NCBI GenBank assembly: GCA_030374805.1
Contig: JARGSG010000269.1
Coordinates: forward strand, 1 to 52,753
DNA: 52,753 nucleotides
From: Gracilaria gracilis
Lineage: Eukaryota; Rhodophyta; Florideophyceae; Gracilariales; Gracilariaceae
Reading direction: 5' to 3'
Shown: piece after piece, positions 28,201 to 38,464 of the stretch
Layout of the letters: each line of letters begins with the position of its first letter
Position numbering within the stretch: the first letter of the stretch is position 1
Made by a program: the position numbers and the translations under genes
Notes under the pieces: model-generated
Databases searched by the model: none
Seen by the model: only the letters and a program-made list of their open reading frames with translations
Told to the model about the DNA's origin: nothing

Positions 28201-30979
28201 AAAAGTATACTCAACTAGAAGGAGATCAACAGCCACCAGAGGATCAACTATCTATGAATCTACTGGGAGGTCTCTTTATACCGATTTGTTAAACCCCAGA
28301 GCTCTTCTTCAGAATTGGTATCGATGTCGACCAGAAAGATCAACTGATGCAAGGTCAAGCAGTCAAAATCAGGAGAAAAAGATTCGAAAATTCTTTGAGA
28401 CCATACTTCATGATATCGAACGTCGACAAAAATCTATTTCCGCAAGGGGAAGTACCGGGGTAAGAACGGAGCTCACCTATAGCCTTTCGGAGGAGTGGAA
28501 GTGTTTCGATTCTGTGATTTATCTCCTAGAACTCCAGGAGGAGATCGGAATTACGCAATCTTCTGATGTTTCTGGGAATGAGGTGCGAAGCCTTCCATGG
28601 TGGCTTTGTCTGCCGAGAAGAAATATATCTGAGGAAGAGACTATGAAGTCTTATATTCTACCAGTTACAATTCTTGACTATGAAATGTTCGATTCCTTTT
28701 TTCTGAAGTTAGAACATCATTTTGTTCAGTCGGCATATAACATTTACAGACAAGTTGCATCACATGTAACAAACGCAAACCAAAGTTCAGGCTCTGAAGA
28801 ATCTTGTTTCTTCAAAGATGCCATTAGGTGCTTGACACCCATTTCCCTGGCCACTATAACTTCAATTACGGTTAGGGGTCTCATGGCAACAGCCCGAGGG
28901 CTACTGGTCTCAATAGGTTGCCGCGTCTCAGATGCTACGATGATGGATTCTTCCCCTCTCTTGACGGCATTGGGCACAGACGTGACGTACTATATACAAG
29001 GGTTTCCTCAGATTCTTTTTCCACGCTTGTTACAAATCGACTATAACCTAGGGAGGCCTTTCCTGGACCGAAGATGGATTCCGAGTAGCCAAATATTATT
29101 GAAATTTCGTGAATTAGATGCAGATACTGAAGGCCTCATTAATGAGTTTGACGAGGACATGCTGTTGCCCAAAAAATTGAAGTTCTTCAGTTTGAAACGG
29201 AAGCCCGGGTTCTTGACCGTCTTAGGATATTATCCGGAGGATGAAGTAAATTCAATTGCTCGTATTGAAGGCATGGATAATCTTGATCTTCACGCATTGG
29301 TTCAAGAAATTATGAAGATTGCAGTCAGAGACCAGATAGAGCGACATCGAGCACTTAAGTTGATGGCTATTCTTGTGGCACGTTTATTGGTCTCAGATGT
29401 TTGCTTAGAGCTTGACATTATGTATGGAATCAGAGTACCAAGTCTGGAAAGTGCCTATCACCGAGCCCGTATGTATCCGAAGCTGATTTTAGAGCATTTT
29501 GAAAGAGCTGCAGTTATGGTTGATGATAATTGTTATTCTTTGGAAGATGAATTCTGCCTTGTAAGGAAGCGCTTTGGACAACACTCCAGGAATGGCAGCG
29601 GACAAAATTTTGTTTGCGACTACGCCAAAGAGCTTTTGTCACATTATCGTCCAGGTCTCTTTTCTCATCTTCTGTCTAAAGAACCAAGTTCTTTTGATGA
29701 ACTGGTGAATGTGGATGAAAACCTCAACATCGATGCCGATGATTTCATTGACACATTGTGGGAACACGCATCGCTCCTCCCTCATTTTTCCGAGCTCGAA
29801 GTGGACGAATTCACACTCAGGACCTCTCTACATCGTCGAAACCCTTTTCATAAGTGGCGATCAGTAGCAGCTCTCCGAATTCTGGAAGGCGAAATAGATG
29901 AAATTCACAAGGCCGAACTCGAATTTCGCAGAGGGAGCAATCGCTCCGAGATTTTGAAAACCGAATTTGAAGCAACTCTACGAAAGAACCTATTGAAATG
30001 CTTTGATGCTATTGGACTTTTGAAACTATGTCCTAGGATATGTAAAGCATATCCTATCCCAAATTCAATGTACTCCAGAGTTTGGGGTAGCCAGGCAGTT
30101 TTTGGAAAGCTTCGCATCTCAGACGTTCCAAACAAGAATAGAAGTGCCCGGAAGCATGGGAAGCAAGCCACACAAGCAACACAAGCCAAAGGTTCCCTTT
30201 CCTCTACTCTGGATCACATGCGCTGGCGGAGGGATGTTCAACATCAAAATATTTCAGTACTTCTCGATTTCGTGCACAAAATCCGTTCCGAATTTACCTC
30301 AATTGAGGTGGACCCGTATGAAGAAGTTTATATCAGTGAAAAGTTCAGTAACATATCTTTCCAATTGTGGCGAAGAGGTCCTATGCTTCTAGATGCTCTT
30401 CTACAACTGTTGAAGCAGTTTTGTAGTCATGAGACAAAAGTCGTTCTCACTGACCACGCGCTTGACTGGATGTGTCGCGTTGTCGAGTTTCTTGTGAATC
30501 TCCGCATTCAATTGAAAGATGAAGGGTGTGCCGTGATCAAAGACCAACAAACCGGAGAGGGTGAAGTAATCTCTCTTGCAAACCCAAAAGTGAATGAAGA
30601 ACAAATGAAAAGGTTCGCAATTGTGTTTCCGAACGAAAGAGAGGTACGAAAGAGCCCTTGGAAGGAAGTGGGATATCCTTTGGCCAATTACACCCGCGAA
30701 GGAAACCCTACGAAGAAAACGGGAGTTCGAGCTGCATCACGGGTTCTGTTTCAAACTGGGTTAGTTTTCAAAAGCGGCAGTGGCCCTAAAAGCAAGGGCA
30801 CTAGTGAGGAGGACCCCCTGGGAAAGTTTTGTGGAGTCTCTGTGCGAGGCATGTACAAATCCTATCGGGAAGAAAATATAGCCACTGTCCCAAACTCTCA
30901 TTCAATGTGGAGGTTATCTCCCGACCTAGTTGTTCTCGATACAATGATCCGATGGCTCGAAAGAACCGACTGGCATTAA
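25265..30979 (+). CDS. Giant protein of unknown function (1904 aa)
   Basis: An uninterrupted 1904-codon frame from the ATG at 25265 (MSHVSTSDPLVSLF); no intron or frameshift is needed. Residues ~1-285 look globular and Cys-rich (MCFCTECHVNEP, RLHKCNRYTIRCFG). Residues ~288-405 are a Ser/Lys/Gln-rich linker. A long folded region runs from ~420 to ~1610, and a basic, Thr/Gln-rich patch (RKHGKQATQATQAK) lies near 1627. The C-terminal ~270 residues are again folded. I looked for polymerase, helicase, kinase, integrase and transposase signatures and saw none. A segment LFVPNPCYLSSWKQ (~residue 195) faintly recalls the WxPxxxPxxLxxWL segment of the FAM proteins, too weak to claim homology. No membrane segment is obvious. 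It is divergent from USP-like paralogue 2. Confidence 0.7.
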   Translation: MSHVSTSDPLVSLFRENTFIHNSIPCVVEHCVPCRSLDELIETQKPIIQKLSNLYNILTSTTCGRIVEFQKYFRGSIFDMCFCTECHVNEPTEEESTVCVEDIHGVVNMESFRFFFQSCVEPQKGDRFRLHKCNRYTIRCFGDIPAVAFVQGKPEAGSSLYLAPLSMPLMDSRNSFIWDPSETFCGVSLFVPNPCYLSSWKQKEVINLRKISETEHMYLVKFLDQPPPVQNWDLKEVLMGYPFASMGKPAKWKIIQSLMRVGGMDSEPLFHFPPFRNKCDAVQPGTTINPLGSSSIVSGSTFRSTSEGVVERPSSYHQSQCKRANDGIESPNDRFEKQLITQPSVPNGMPKCSSKVPSIQGRKPSSLKQASTQLSIFHDSVKASHSSSKDPKTELEGVFPDRTMAGHEQKKKVCKELRASALTLPLLVRSKREDYAVKYTNTDLDSWCIPFLYGSFSCIVQTRPAYNEHYHNQRDSGLTLSEAFQVVGSSIDTVFYEGSSGPDMLQNKIAYHKHALLPESEGASLKLDVDIDSLDIISRPWLGSMIRTPAKIYLRFESRFQESFRYLAPNNNLVRFDENFEWGPYQYFLLQNVKKIMKNPPKFDIGKRPISVRLFEIVSTLSPSPIYVRAMIPREIVQMSISGNYSLIYLFEKATTSMGSENVRFQENDVQKFFWYFCGEIILRFASFATRAGNCGATNSRLICCAIPTSTNNATHNRSCGHDSSFGEGLQLEEEELLIVFLLISRFFASLEEHAEVPETSRTFRTHMKSKYVCPEDILEMITDPSLRDCLSSGIGSDSCMAYFLEIITRGEPAIGNILKLQSNPARRYENAFPSSSTNTAALERGYMDLEDFLLFSPIILRITSHGLKRRLLTAQKAIHMKAALKREFSEECMVDGIIDIGFTLYGNIKSSWSINVPSTTARCSKLFVPSIRSKTSMKDLNVVLYSTAGYPEFFGWTSQKGVIREPGSALCASGVRRVKVYSTRRRSTATRGSTIYESTGRSLYTDLLNPRALLQNWYRCRPERSTDARSSSQNQEKKIRKFFETILHDIERRQKSISARGSTGVRTELTYSLSEEWKCFDSVIYLLELQEEIGITQSSDVSGNEVRSLPWWLCLPRRNISEEETMKSYILPVTILDYEMFDSFFLKLEHHFVQSAYNIYRQVASHVTNANQSSGSEESCFFKDAIRCLTPISLATITSITVRGLMATARGLLVSIGCRVSDATMMDSSPLLTALGTDVTYYIQGFPQILFPRLLQIDYNLGRPFLDRRWIPSSQILLKFRELDADTEGLINEFDEDMLLPKKLKFFSLKRKPGFLTVLGYYPEDEVNSIARIEGMDNLDLHALVQEIMKIAVRDQIERHRALKLMAILVARLLVSDVCLELDIMYGIRVPSLESAYHRARMYPKLILEHFERAAVMVDDNCYSLEDEFCLVRKRFGQHSRNGSGQNFVCDYAKELLSHYRPGLFSHLLSKEPSSFDELVNVDENLNIDADDFIDTLWEHASLLPHFSELEVDEFTLRTSLHRRNPFHKWRSVAALRILEGEIDEIHKAELEFRRGSNRSEILKTEFEATLRKNLLKCFDAIGLLKLCPRICKAYPIPNSMYSRVWGSQAVFGKLRISDVPNKNRSARKHGKQATQATQAKGSLSSTLDHMRWRRDVQHQNISVLLDFVHKIRSEFTSIEVDPYEEVYISEKFSNISFQLWRRGPMLLDALLQLLKQFCSHETKVVLTDHALDWMCRVVEFLVNLRIQLKDEGCAVIKDQQTGEGEVISLANPKVNEEQMKRFAIVFPNEREVRKSPWKEVGYPLANYTREGNPTKKTGVRAASRVLFQTGLVFKSGSGPKSKGTSEEDPLGKFCGVSVRGMYKSYREENIATVPNSHSMWRLSPDLVVLDTMIRWLERTDWH

Positions 30980-31779
30980 CATAAAGTGGGGATCCAAATT
31001 TTGCAATGTTTTGGTAGGCCTACCTAAACTCATCGTCAGCCAAGACCACGCCCCCAATCACCCTATGGAACAAGTTGATACCCAAATGATATATGGATTC
31101 ATAAAACAAAATGTATATCAATCGTCACATCGGCTGTTATAGCTGTCGCCCAAAGCTTGGGTATCCTTTGCACATCCAGAGATCATATCAGTATCTCCTG
31201 AGACTTGAGGTACATCTTTGGGATATCCAAAGCTTTTTGGATATCCGCATGATATACGATACCTGTGCGGTAGATACCACAGCTGATATGCCGAATGATA
31301 TGCATTTTAAAATTTACATCCGCACATCTAGCGTATATCCACCGGATATCATCGTGTTTCCCTGGGTCAGCATGCATACTCTTTCGCATATACAGGCTTC
31401 TAAAGCTTACGCATAGGCATCGAAACTTTTTGCAAAGCTCTCCAACGACACTACAAGATATCATCAAAATTCAGGTGAACTACAAAACAAAAATATGTAA
31501 CTTTGTCCATACCTTAAAAAGCCATAGTCACTTCACCAAAAATACATTTAACACACAAAATTAATCGCAATCGCCATTCTGGTAAGTATACCTTCAAAGA
31601 TTACCCATAATATACAAAAAAAACTTTCTTTGCCATACATGAAGATTGGTGGAGCAAAAATTTTTCAAGTCTTTTCAAATTTTCCTTCCCCACAAATGTT
31701 CCCCAACCATTCCTTGATACAATCTCCAACAATTGAGAATAGTTACAAAATTAAAACATTTTGACATTTTGGTCAACAT
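30980..31779. other. AT-rich gene-free spacer, GATATC-rich
   Basis: Many GATATC, CATATC and GGATATCC words occur at 31100-31350. The one long frame (31111-31416, +) reflects this skew and has no motif. Nothing else is seen. Confidence 0.45.
31221..31246. repeat. Short perfect inverted repeat
   Basis: GGATATCCAAA (31221-31231) and TTTGGATATCC (31236-31246) are perfect reverse complements separated by four bases. It lies within the GATATC-rich spacer; no role is known. Confidence 0.8.
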
Positions 31780-31975
31780 TTCGGACCCCTAAACGTTCGA
31801 AAAAACCCAAACCAGACATCGAGGTCAACTTCAAACGCCCTATGCACCATCTAGGGATCATATATGAACCCCCTATGAACTTGAACTAAAACCCCCCGAA
31901 CTCTACAAAAGCCCCCAAGGGTATGTAATAAACCCCTAAACAACTTTGAGACCGTGCTCCTAAACCCCTAAACAC
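31780..31975. repeat. Degenerate telomere-like C-rich tract
   Basis: Scattered ACCCCTAAACG (31786), AACCCCCTATGAAC, AAAACCCCCCGAAC, AAACCCCTAAACAAC (31931) and TCCTAAACCCCTAAACACC (about 31960) lie in the same orientation as the regular tract at 17941. The units are interrupted rather than tandem, so this is at most a decayed tract. Confidence 0.5.
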
Positions 31976-32239
31976 CAAATTCTTCTGATTAATTATCAAA
32001 GAAGCGCAGTTTGATACGCTGTTAAGACAGGCTTTTTTTTATGAGTTTAGATACTGTTCTAATTTTCCTCATTTGTCAAATCTACGGCGCTTTTAGAATC
32101 GAAGGTAAAGAATGGTTCATGGGTTCGAATGAAACTTAAGCCAAATCCAACTGTTCCGCACTGTGTGGTCCCTAACGGAGCTACTCGAAAGAATCCAATG
32201 CGTTCATGTACGTATGATTTGAGTCCTGGAATCATTCAT

Positions 32240-33070
32240 GAGAGTGTTAATATTCAAGACATCCATGTTCTTTGATTCTTTCAAGCATCTAAGAATGATT
32301 CAATCCCCGAAGCTCTCATGTATCTGTGGATCTTGGAAGTATCTGCTCGTGTGTTACTTTTTTCCGTGTATATATTTGAGTCATAGAAGTTCTACTGAAC
32401 CTAAGAATATTGAGGAGAACCATGACTTTATGACTCAGAAAAATCCATGTATCTCCCTGTATGTTTGAATTTGAATCATCCACGTATCTCCCAGTCTCGT
32501 GAACATTAACGTGCTTCTGCGTCCAGCCGATTTGATTTGGTGTTAAAGTTAATGTATTTTTCACGATCCTAAGAATTTTGGAGTCATTCATGTACCTCTG
32601 AAACTTTTATCATTGAAAATTGTGACCACCATAATATCTTTGAATCTCATAAACCTCTCATCTCGCAATCCATAAAATGCACTGTGAAGGAAGGATTTGA
32701 AGTGGATTTTACTTAATCCGGGAGAAGATCCAGACGTATTTAAGTGGTGGAAATTCTTTGAAAACTAAAACGCCTAAACATCCATGGATAGTTGAATCCT
32801 GCAAACATCCAAGAACCAATTAGTTTTAAAGACCTCAATATTATTGTTCTGAATTTTGAAAATATCCATGTACCTGTAGATCTTCAAAGCTTTATGATTC
32901 CATAAGCCTACCACACTTCTATTGATGCCTTAGTCCCTGAGACATCTGAATCTAAATCCTTAGTATTCTAAGAACTGTTTAAACCTGAGACACATTCATA
33001 TATCTCTCAGTCTTCGAAACTTTCGAACTCGTTGTAAAACTAGAGTGTACGGGGTTTTAGGTATTCGTGT
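32240..33070. repeat. Degenerate short repeats (CATGTATCTC / CCTAAGAAT phrases)
   Basis: The phrases (C/T)CATGTA(T/C)CTC or close variants recur near 32320, 32448, 32480, 32590, 32869 and 32998. They are usually followed by GAA(A)CTT and preceded by CTAAGAAT(A/T)TT. Spacing is irregular. It looks like an old minisatellite that has decayed. No gene is present. Confidence 0.4.
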
Positions 33071-33143
33071 TAATATTCGAAAAACCCGCAATCCTTAAAA
33101 TTCACTATGATAGAAGGATTTTAAGTGGATTTTACTTAATCCG
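32665..33143. repeat. 56-bp direct repeat pair, 423 bp apart
   Basis: Copy 1 at 32665-32720 and copy 2 at 33088-33143 both read GCAATCC.TAAAAT.CACT and end in AGTGGATTTTACTTAATCCG, with a few differences between. A looser echo (GAGGATTTTACTGAATTGG) lies at 33306. The pair could mark a larger decayed duplication or a dispersed repeat. Confidence 0.7.
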
Positions 33144-33460
33144 CGTGATATAGAGTGAGCTAAAGTTCGGTATAGTCCCACCCCCTACAGGATGCTGGGA
33201 TCTAGGAGTCGGAGTCGGAAAGGCAGTTTGAACGATCAGAGAGAAGCGAAATTTAGTTATGCAACTGCATTTGAAAATAGTTGCATGAAAGAATCGGGAT
33301 GTAGAGGATTTTACTGAATTGGATTAAAGGCTTAAAGGTCTGAGTGTATCCAGAATCCGTAGAAGTAAAAATCATATGGTATTAGTCCTTTAATGCTTTG
33401 ATATTTGCCTTAAATCCACACCATATAGTTGCAACAACCCTAAAAACGTAAAACGCCATC

Positions 33461-36400
33461 AATGTGCGGAGTCTGCCGCTTTTCCGGAATGAAATAAACA
33501 TCGTTCGGTGAATATAACACGCTCTCAATTCTCACAGAGTCTTGTTTTGTGTATGCATGTGCGCGAAATCGTACACAATAATGAGTGTATATGTCTCAAA
33601 AGACACACATGAGCAATGGAACCATTATAGGGTATAGAAAGGTTTCGCGCCGCAGTCTGTTGCATTTGGCTGCTTCTCCAGGTTGATTGCTGTTGTACGG
33701 CGGGGTCCAAACGTTCGGCGCAACCCTCACTCCCTTCCTGCTTTTACTGGCTTTTACCTATGAAAATCGCAATAGCTTCACAAATAAAGCCATCAGTGTG
33801 CGGAATCTGCCGCTTTTCCGGAATGAAATAACCATTTTTCGGTAAATATAAGACGCTCTCAATGCTCGCAATGGCTTCGTGTGTGCCTACATGTGCGCGA
33901 ACTCGTGCACAATAGTCAGTGTATATGTCTCAAAACGCAGATATGAGCAATGGAACCATTATAGGGCATAGGAAGGTTTCGCGCCGCAGTCTGTATCTTT
34001 TGGCTGCTTCTCCATGTTGATTGCTGTTGTACGGCGGGGTCCAAACGTTCGGCGCAACCCTCACTCCCTTCCTGCTTTTACTGGCTTTTACCTATGAAAA
34101 TCGCAATAGCTTCACAAATAAAGCCATCAGTGTGCGGAATCTGCCGCTTTTCCGGAATGAAATAACCATTTTTCGGTAAATATAAGACGCTCTCAATGCT
34201 CGCAATGGCTTCGTGTGTGCCTACATGTGCGCGAACTCGTGCACAATAGTCAGTGTATATGTCTCAAAACGCAGATATGAGCAATGGAACCATTATAGGG
34301 CATAGGAAGGTTTCGCGCCGCAGTCTGTATCTTTTGGCTGCTTCTCCATGTTGATTGCTGTTGTACGGCGGGGTCCAAACGTTCGGCGCAACCCTCACTC
34401 CCTTCCTGCTTTTACTGGCTTTTACCTATGAAAATCGCAATAGCTTCACAAATAAAGCCATCAGTGTGCGGAATCTGCCGCTTTTCCGGAATGAAATAAA
34501 CATGTTTCGGTAAATATAAGACGCTCTCAATGCTCGCAATGGCTTCGTGTGTGCCTACATGTGCGCGAACTCGTACACAATAGTGAGTGTATATGTCTCA
34601 AAACGCAGACATGAGCAATGGAACCATTATAGGGTATAGAAAGGTTTCGCGCCGCAGTCTGTTGCATTTGGCTGCTTCTCCAGGTTGATTCCTGTTGTAC
34701 GGCGGGGTCCAAACGTTCGGCGCAACCCTCACTCTCTTCCTGCTTTTACTGGCTTTTACATATGAAAATCGCAATAGCTTCACAAATAAAGCCATCAGTG
34801 TGCGGAATCTGCCGCTTTTCCGGAATGAAATAACCATGTTTCGGTAAATATAAGACGCTCTCAATGCTCGCAATGGCTTCGTGTGTGCCTGCGTGTGCGC
34901 GAATTCGTACACAATAGTGAGTGTATATGTCTCAAAATACACACATGAGCAATGAAACCATTATAGGGCATAGGAAGGTTTCGCGCCGCAGTCTGTTGCA
35001 TTTGGCTGCTTCTCCAGGTTGATTGCTGTTGTATGGCGGGGTCCAAACGTTCGGCGCAACCCTCACTCCCTTCCTGCTTTTACTGGCTTTTACATATGAA
35101 AATCGCAATAGCTTCACAAATAACGCCATCAGTGTGCGGAATCTGCCGCTTTTCCGGAATGAAATAACCATTTTTCGGTAAATATAAGACGCTCTCAATG
35201 CTCGCAATGGCTTCGTGTGTGCCTGCGTGTGCGCGAACTCGTACACAATAGTCAGTGTATATGTCTCAAAATACACACATGAGCAATGGAACCATTATAG
35301 GGCATAGGAAGGTTTCGCGCCGCAGTCTGTATCTTTTGGCTGCTTCTCCATGTTGATTGCTGTTGTACGGCGGGGTCCAAACGTTCGGCGCAACCCTCAC
35401 TCCCTGCTTTTACTGGCTTTTACCTATGAAAATCGCAATAGCTTCACAAATAAAGCCATCAGTGTGCGGAATCTGCCGCTTTTCCGGAATGAAATAACCA
35501 TTTTTCGGTAAATATAGGACGCTCTCAATGCTCGCAATGGCTTCGTGTGTGCCTACATGTGCGCGAACTCGTACACAATAGTGAGTGTATATGTCTCAAA
35601 ACGCAGACATGAGCAATGGAACCATTATAGGGCATAGGAAGGTTTCGCGCCGCAGTCTGTATCTTTTGGCTGCTTCTCCATGTTGATTGCTGTTGTACGG
35701 CGGGGTCCAAACGTTCGGCGCAACCCTCACTCCCTTCCTGCTTTTACTGGCTTTTACCTATGAAAATCGCAATAGCTTCACAAATAACGCCATCAATGTG
35801 CGGAGTCTGCCGCTTTTCCGGAATGGAGTAAACCTCTTTCGGTGAATATAACACGCTCTCAATTCTCACAGAGTCTTGTTTTGTGTATGCATGTGCGCGA
35901 AATCGTACACAATAATGAGTGTATATGTCTCAAAACGCAGACATGAGCAATGGAACCATTATAGGGTATAGGAAGGTTTCGCGCCGCAGTCCGTTGCATT
36001 TGGCTGCTTTCTAGGTTGATTGCTGTTGTACGGCGGGGTCCAAACGTTTGGCGCAACCCTCACTCTCTTCCTGCTTTTACTGGCTTTTACATATGAAAAT
36101 CGCAATAGCTTCACAAATAAAGCCATCAGTGTGCGGAATCTGCCGCTTTTCCGGAATGAAATAACCATTTTTCGGTAAATATAGGACGCTCTCAATGCTC
36201 GCAATGGCTTCGTGTGTGCCTACATGTGCGCGAACTGGTACACAATAGTGAGTGTATATGTCTCAAAACGCAGACATGAGCAATGGAACCATTATAGGGC
36301 ATAGGAAGGTTTCGCGCCGCAGTCTGTATCTTTTGGCTGCTTCTCCAGGTTGATTCCTGTTGTACGGCGGGGTCTAAACGTTCGGCGCAACCCTCACTCC

Positions 36401-38464
36401 CTTCCTGCTTTTACTGGCTTTTACCTATGAAAATCGCAATAGCTTCACAAGTAACGCCATCAGTGTGCGGAATCTGCCACTTTTCCGGAATGAAATAAAC
36501 ATTTTTCGGTAAATATAAGACGCTCTCAATGCTCGCAATGGCTTCGTGTGTGCCTGCGTGTGCGCGAACTCGTACACAATAGTCAGTGTATATGTCTCAA
36601 AATACACACATGAGCAATGGAACCATTATAGGGCATAGGAAGGTTTCGCGCCGCAGTCTGTATCTTTTGGCTGCTTCTCCATGTTGATTGCTGTTGTACG
36701 GCGGGGTCCAAACGTTCGGCCCAATCCTCACTCCCTTCCTGCTTTTACTGGCTTTTACCTCTGAAAATCGCAATAGCTTCACAAATAACGCCATCAATGT
36801 GCGGAGTCTGCCGCTTTTCCGGAATGAAATAACCATTTTTCGGTAAATATAGGACGCTCTCAATGCTCGCAATGGCTTCCTGTGTGCCTACATGTGCGCG
36901 AACTCGTACACAATAGTGAGTGTATATGTCTCAAAACGCAGACATGAGCAATGGAACCATTATAGGGCATAGGAAGGTTTCGCGCCGCAGTCTCTTGCAT
37001 TTAGCTGCTTCTCCAGGTTGATTGCTGTTGTACGGCGGGGTCCAAACGTTCGGCGCAACCCTCACTCCCTTCCTGCTTTTACTGGCTTTTACCTATGAAA
37101 ATCGCAATAGCTTCACAAATAAAGCCATCAGTGTGCGGAATCTGCCGCTTTTCCGGAATGAAATAACCATTTTTCGGTAAATATAGGACGCTCTCAATGC
37201 TCGCAATGGCTTCGTGTGTGCCTACATGTGCGCGAACTCGTACACAATAGTGAGTGTATATGTCTCAAAACGCAGACATGAGCAATGGAACCATTATAGG
37301 GCATAGGAAGGTTTCGCGCCGCAGTCTGTATCTTTTGGCTGCTTCTCCATGTTGATTGCTGTTGTACGGCGGGGTCCAAACGTTCGGCGCAACCCTCACT
37401 CCCTTCCTGCTTTTACTGGCTGTTACCTATGAAAATCGCAATAGCTTCACAAATAACGCCATCAATGTGCGGAGTCTGCCGCTTTTCCGGAATGGAGTAA
37501 ACCTCTTTCGGTGAATATAACACGCTCTCAATTCTCACAGAGTCTTGTTTTGTGTATGCATGTGCGCGAAATCGTACACAATAATGAGTGTATATGTCTC
37601 AAAACGCAGACATGAGCAATGGAACCATTATAGGGTATAGAAAGGTTTCGCGCCGCAGTCTGTTGCATTTGGCTGCTTCTCCAGGTTGATTGCTGTTGTA
37701 CGGCGGGGTCCAAACGTTCGGCGCAACCCTCACTCCCTTCCTGCCTTTACTGGCTTTTACCTATGAAAATCGCAATAGCTTCACAAATAAAGCCATCAGT
37801 GTGCGGAATCTGCCACTTTTCCGGAATGAAATAACCATGTTTCGGTAAATATAAGACGCTCTCAATGCTCGCAATGGCTTCGTGTGTGCCTGCGTGTGCG
37901 CGAATTCGTACACAATAGTGAGTGTATATGTCTCAAAATACACACATGAGCAATGGAACCATTATACGGCATAGGAAGGTTTCGCGCCGCAATCTGTATC
38001 TTTTGGCTGCTTCTCCAGGTTGATTCCTGTTGTACGGCGGGGTCCAAACGTTCGGCGCAACCCTCACTCCCTTCCTGCTTTTACTGGCTTTTACCTATGA
38101 AAATCGCAATAGCTTCACAAATAAAGCCATCAGTGTGCGGAATCTGCCGCTTTTCCGGAATGAAATAACCATTTTTCGGTAAATATAAGACGCTCTCAAT
38201 GCTCGCAATGGCTTCGTGTGTGCCTGCATGTGCGCGAACTCGTACACAATAGTGAGTGTATATGTCTCAAAACGCAGACATGAGCAATGGAACCATTATA
38301 GGGTATAGAAAGGTTTCGCGCCGCAGTCTGTTGCATTTAAATGCTTCTCCAGGTTGATTGCTGTTGTACGGCGGGGTCCAAACGTTCGGCGCAACCCTCA
38401 CTCCCTTCCTGCTTTTACTGGCTTTTACCTATGAAAATCGCAATAGCTTCACAAATAACGCCAT
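33461..38464. repeat. Irregular, mixed-type edge of the satellite array
   Basis: Fifteen monomers lie here without a fixed order. Several are hybrids of the types seen further in, for example one at ~33.5 kb with a type-1 left half and an otherwise unusual right half, and others with TGTTGCATTTGGCTGCTTCTC. Two adjacent monomers at about 33.8-34.46 kb are identical over 334 bp. Beyond the left edge the sequence changes abruptly at about 33450. Confidence 0.8.

Noticed and set aside
30029..30041. TGTCCTAGGATA inside the giant gene, resembling the array palindrome
   Set aside because: It differs at the palindrome end and has no flanking similarity; it encodes a continuous part of the protein, so it is probably chance.
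25265..30979. RNA-dependent RNA polymerase or transposon polyprotein for the giant gene
   Set aside because: No DxDGD-type metal motif, reverse transcriptase, integrase, zinc knuckle or protease motif could be found; size alone is not evidence.
31111..31416. 101-codon frame in the spacer after the giant gene
   Set aside because: The composition follows the GATATC/CATATC skew; no motif, and the opposite strand is equally open.
32115..32135. tRNA-like B box (GGTTCGAAT) in the right-hand spacer
   Set aside because: No matching A box or cloverleaf can be folded upstream.
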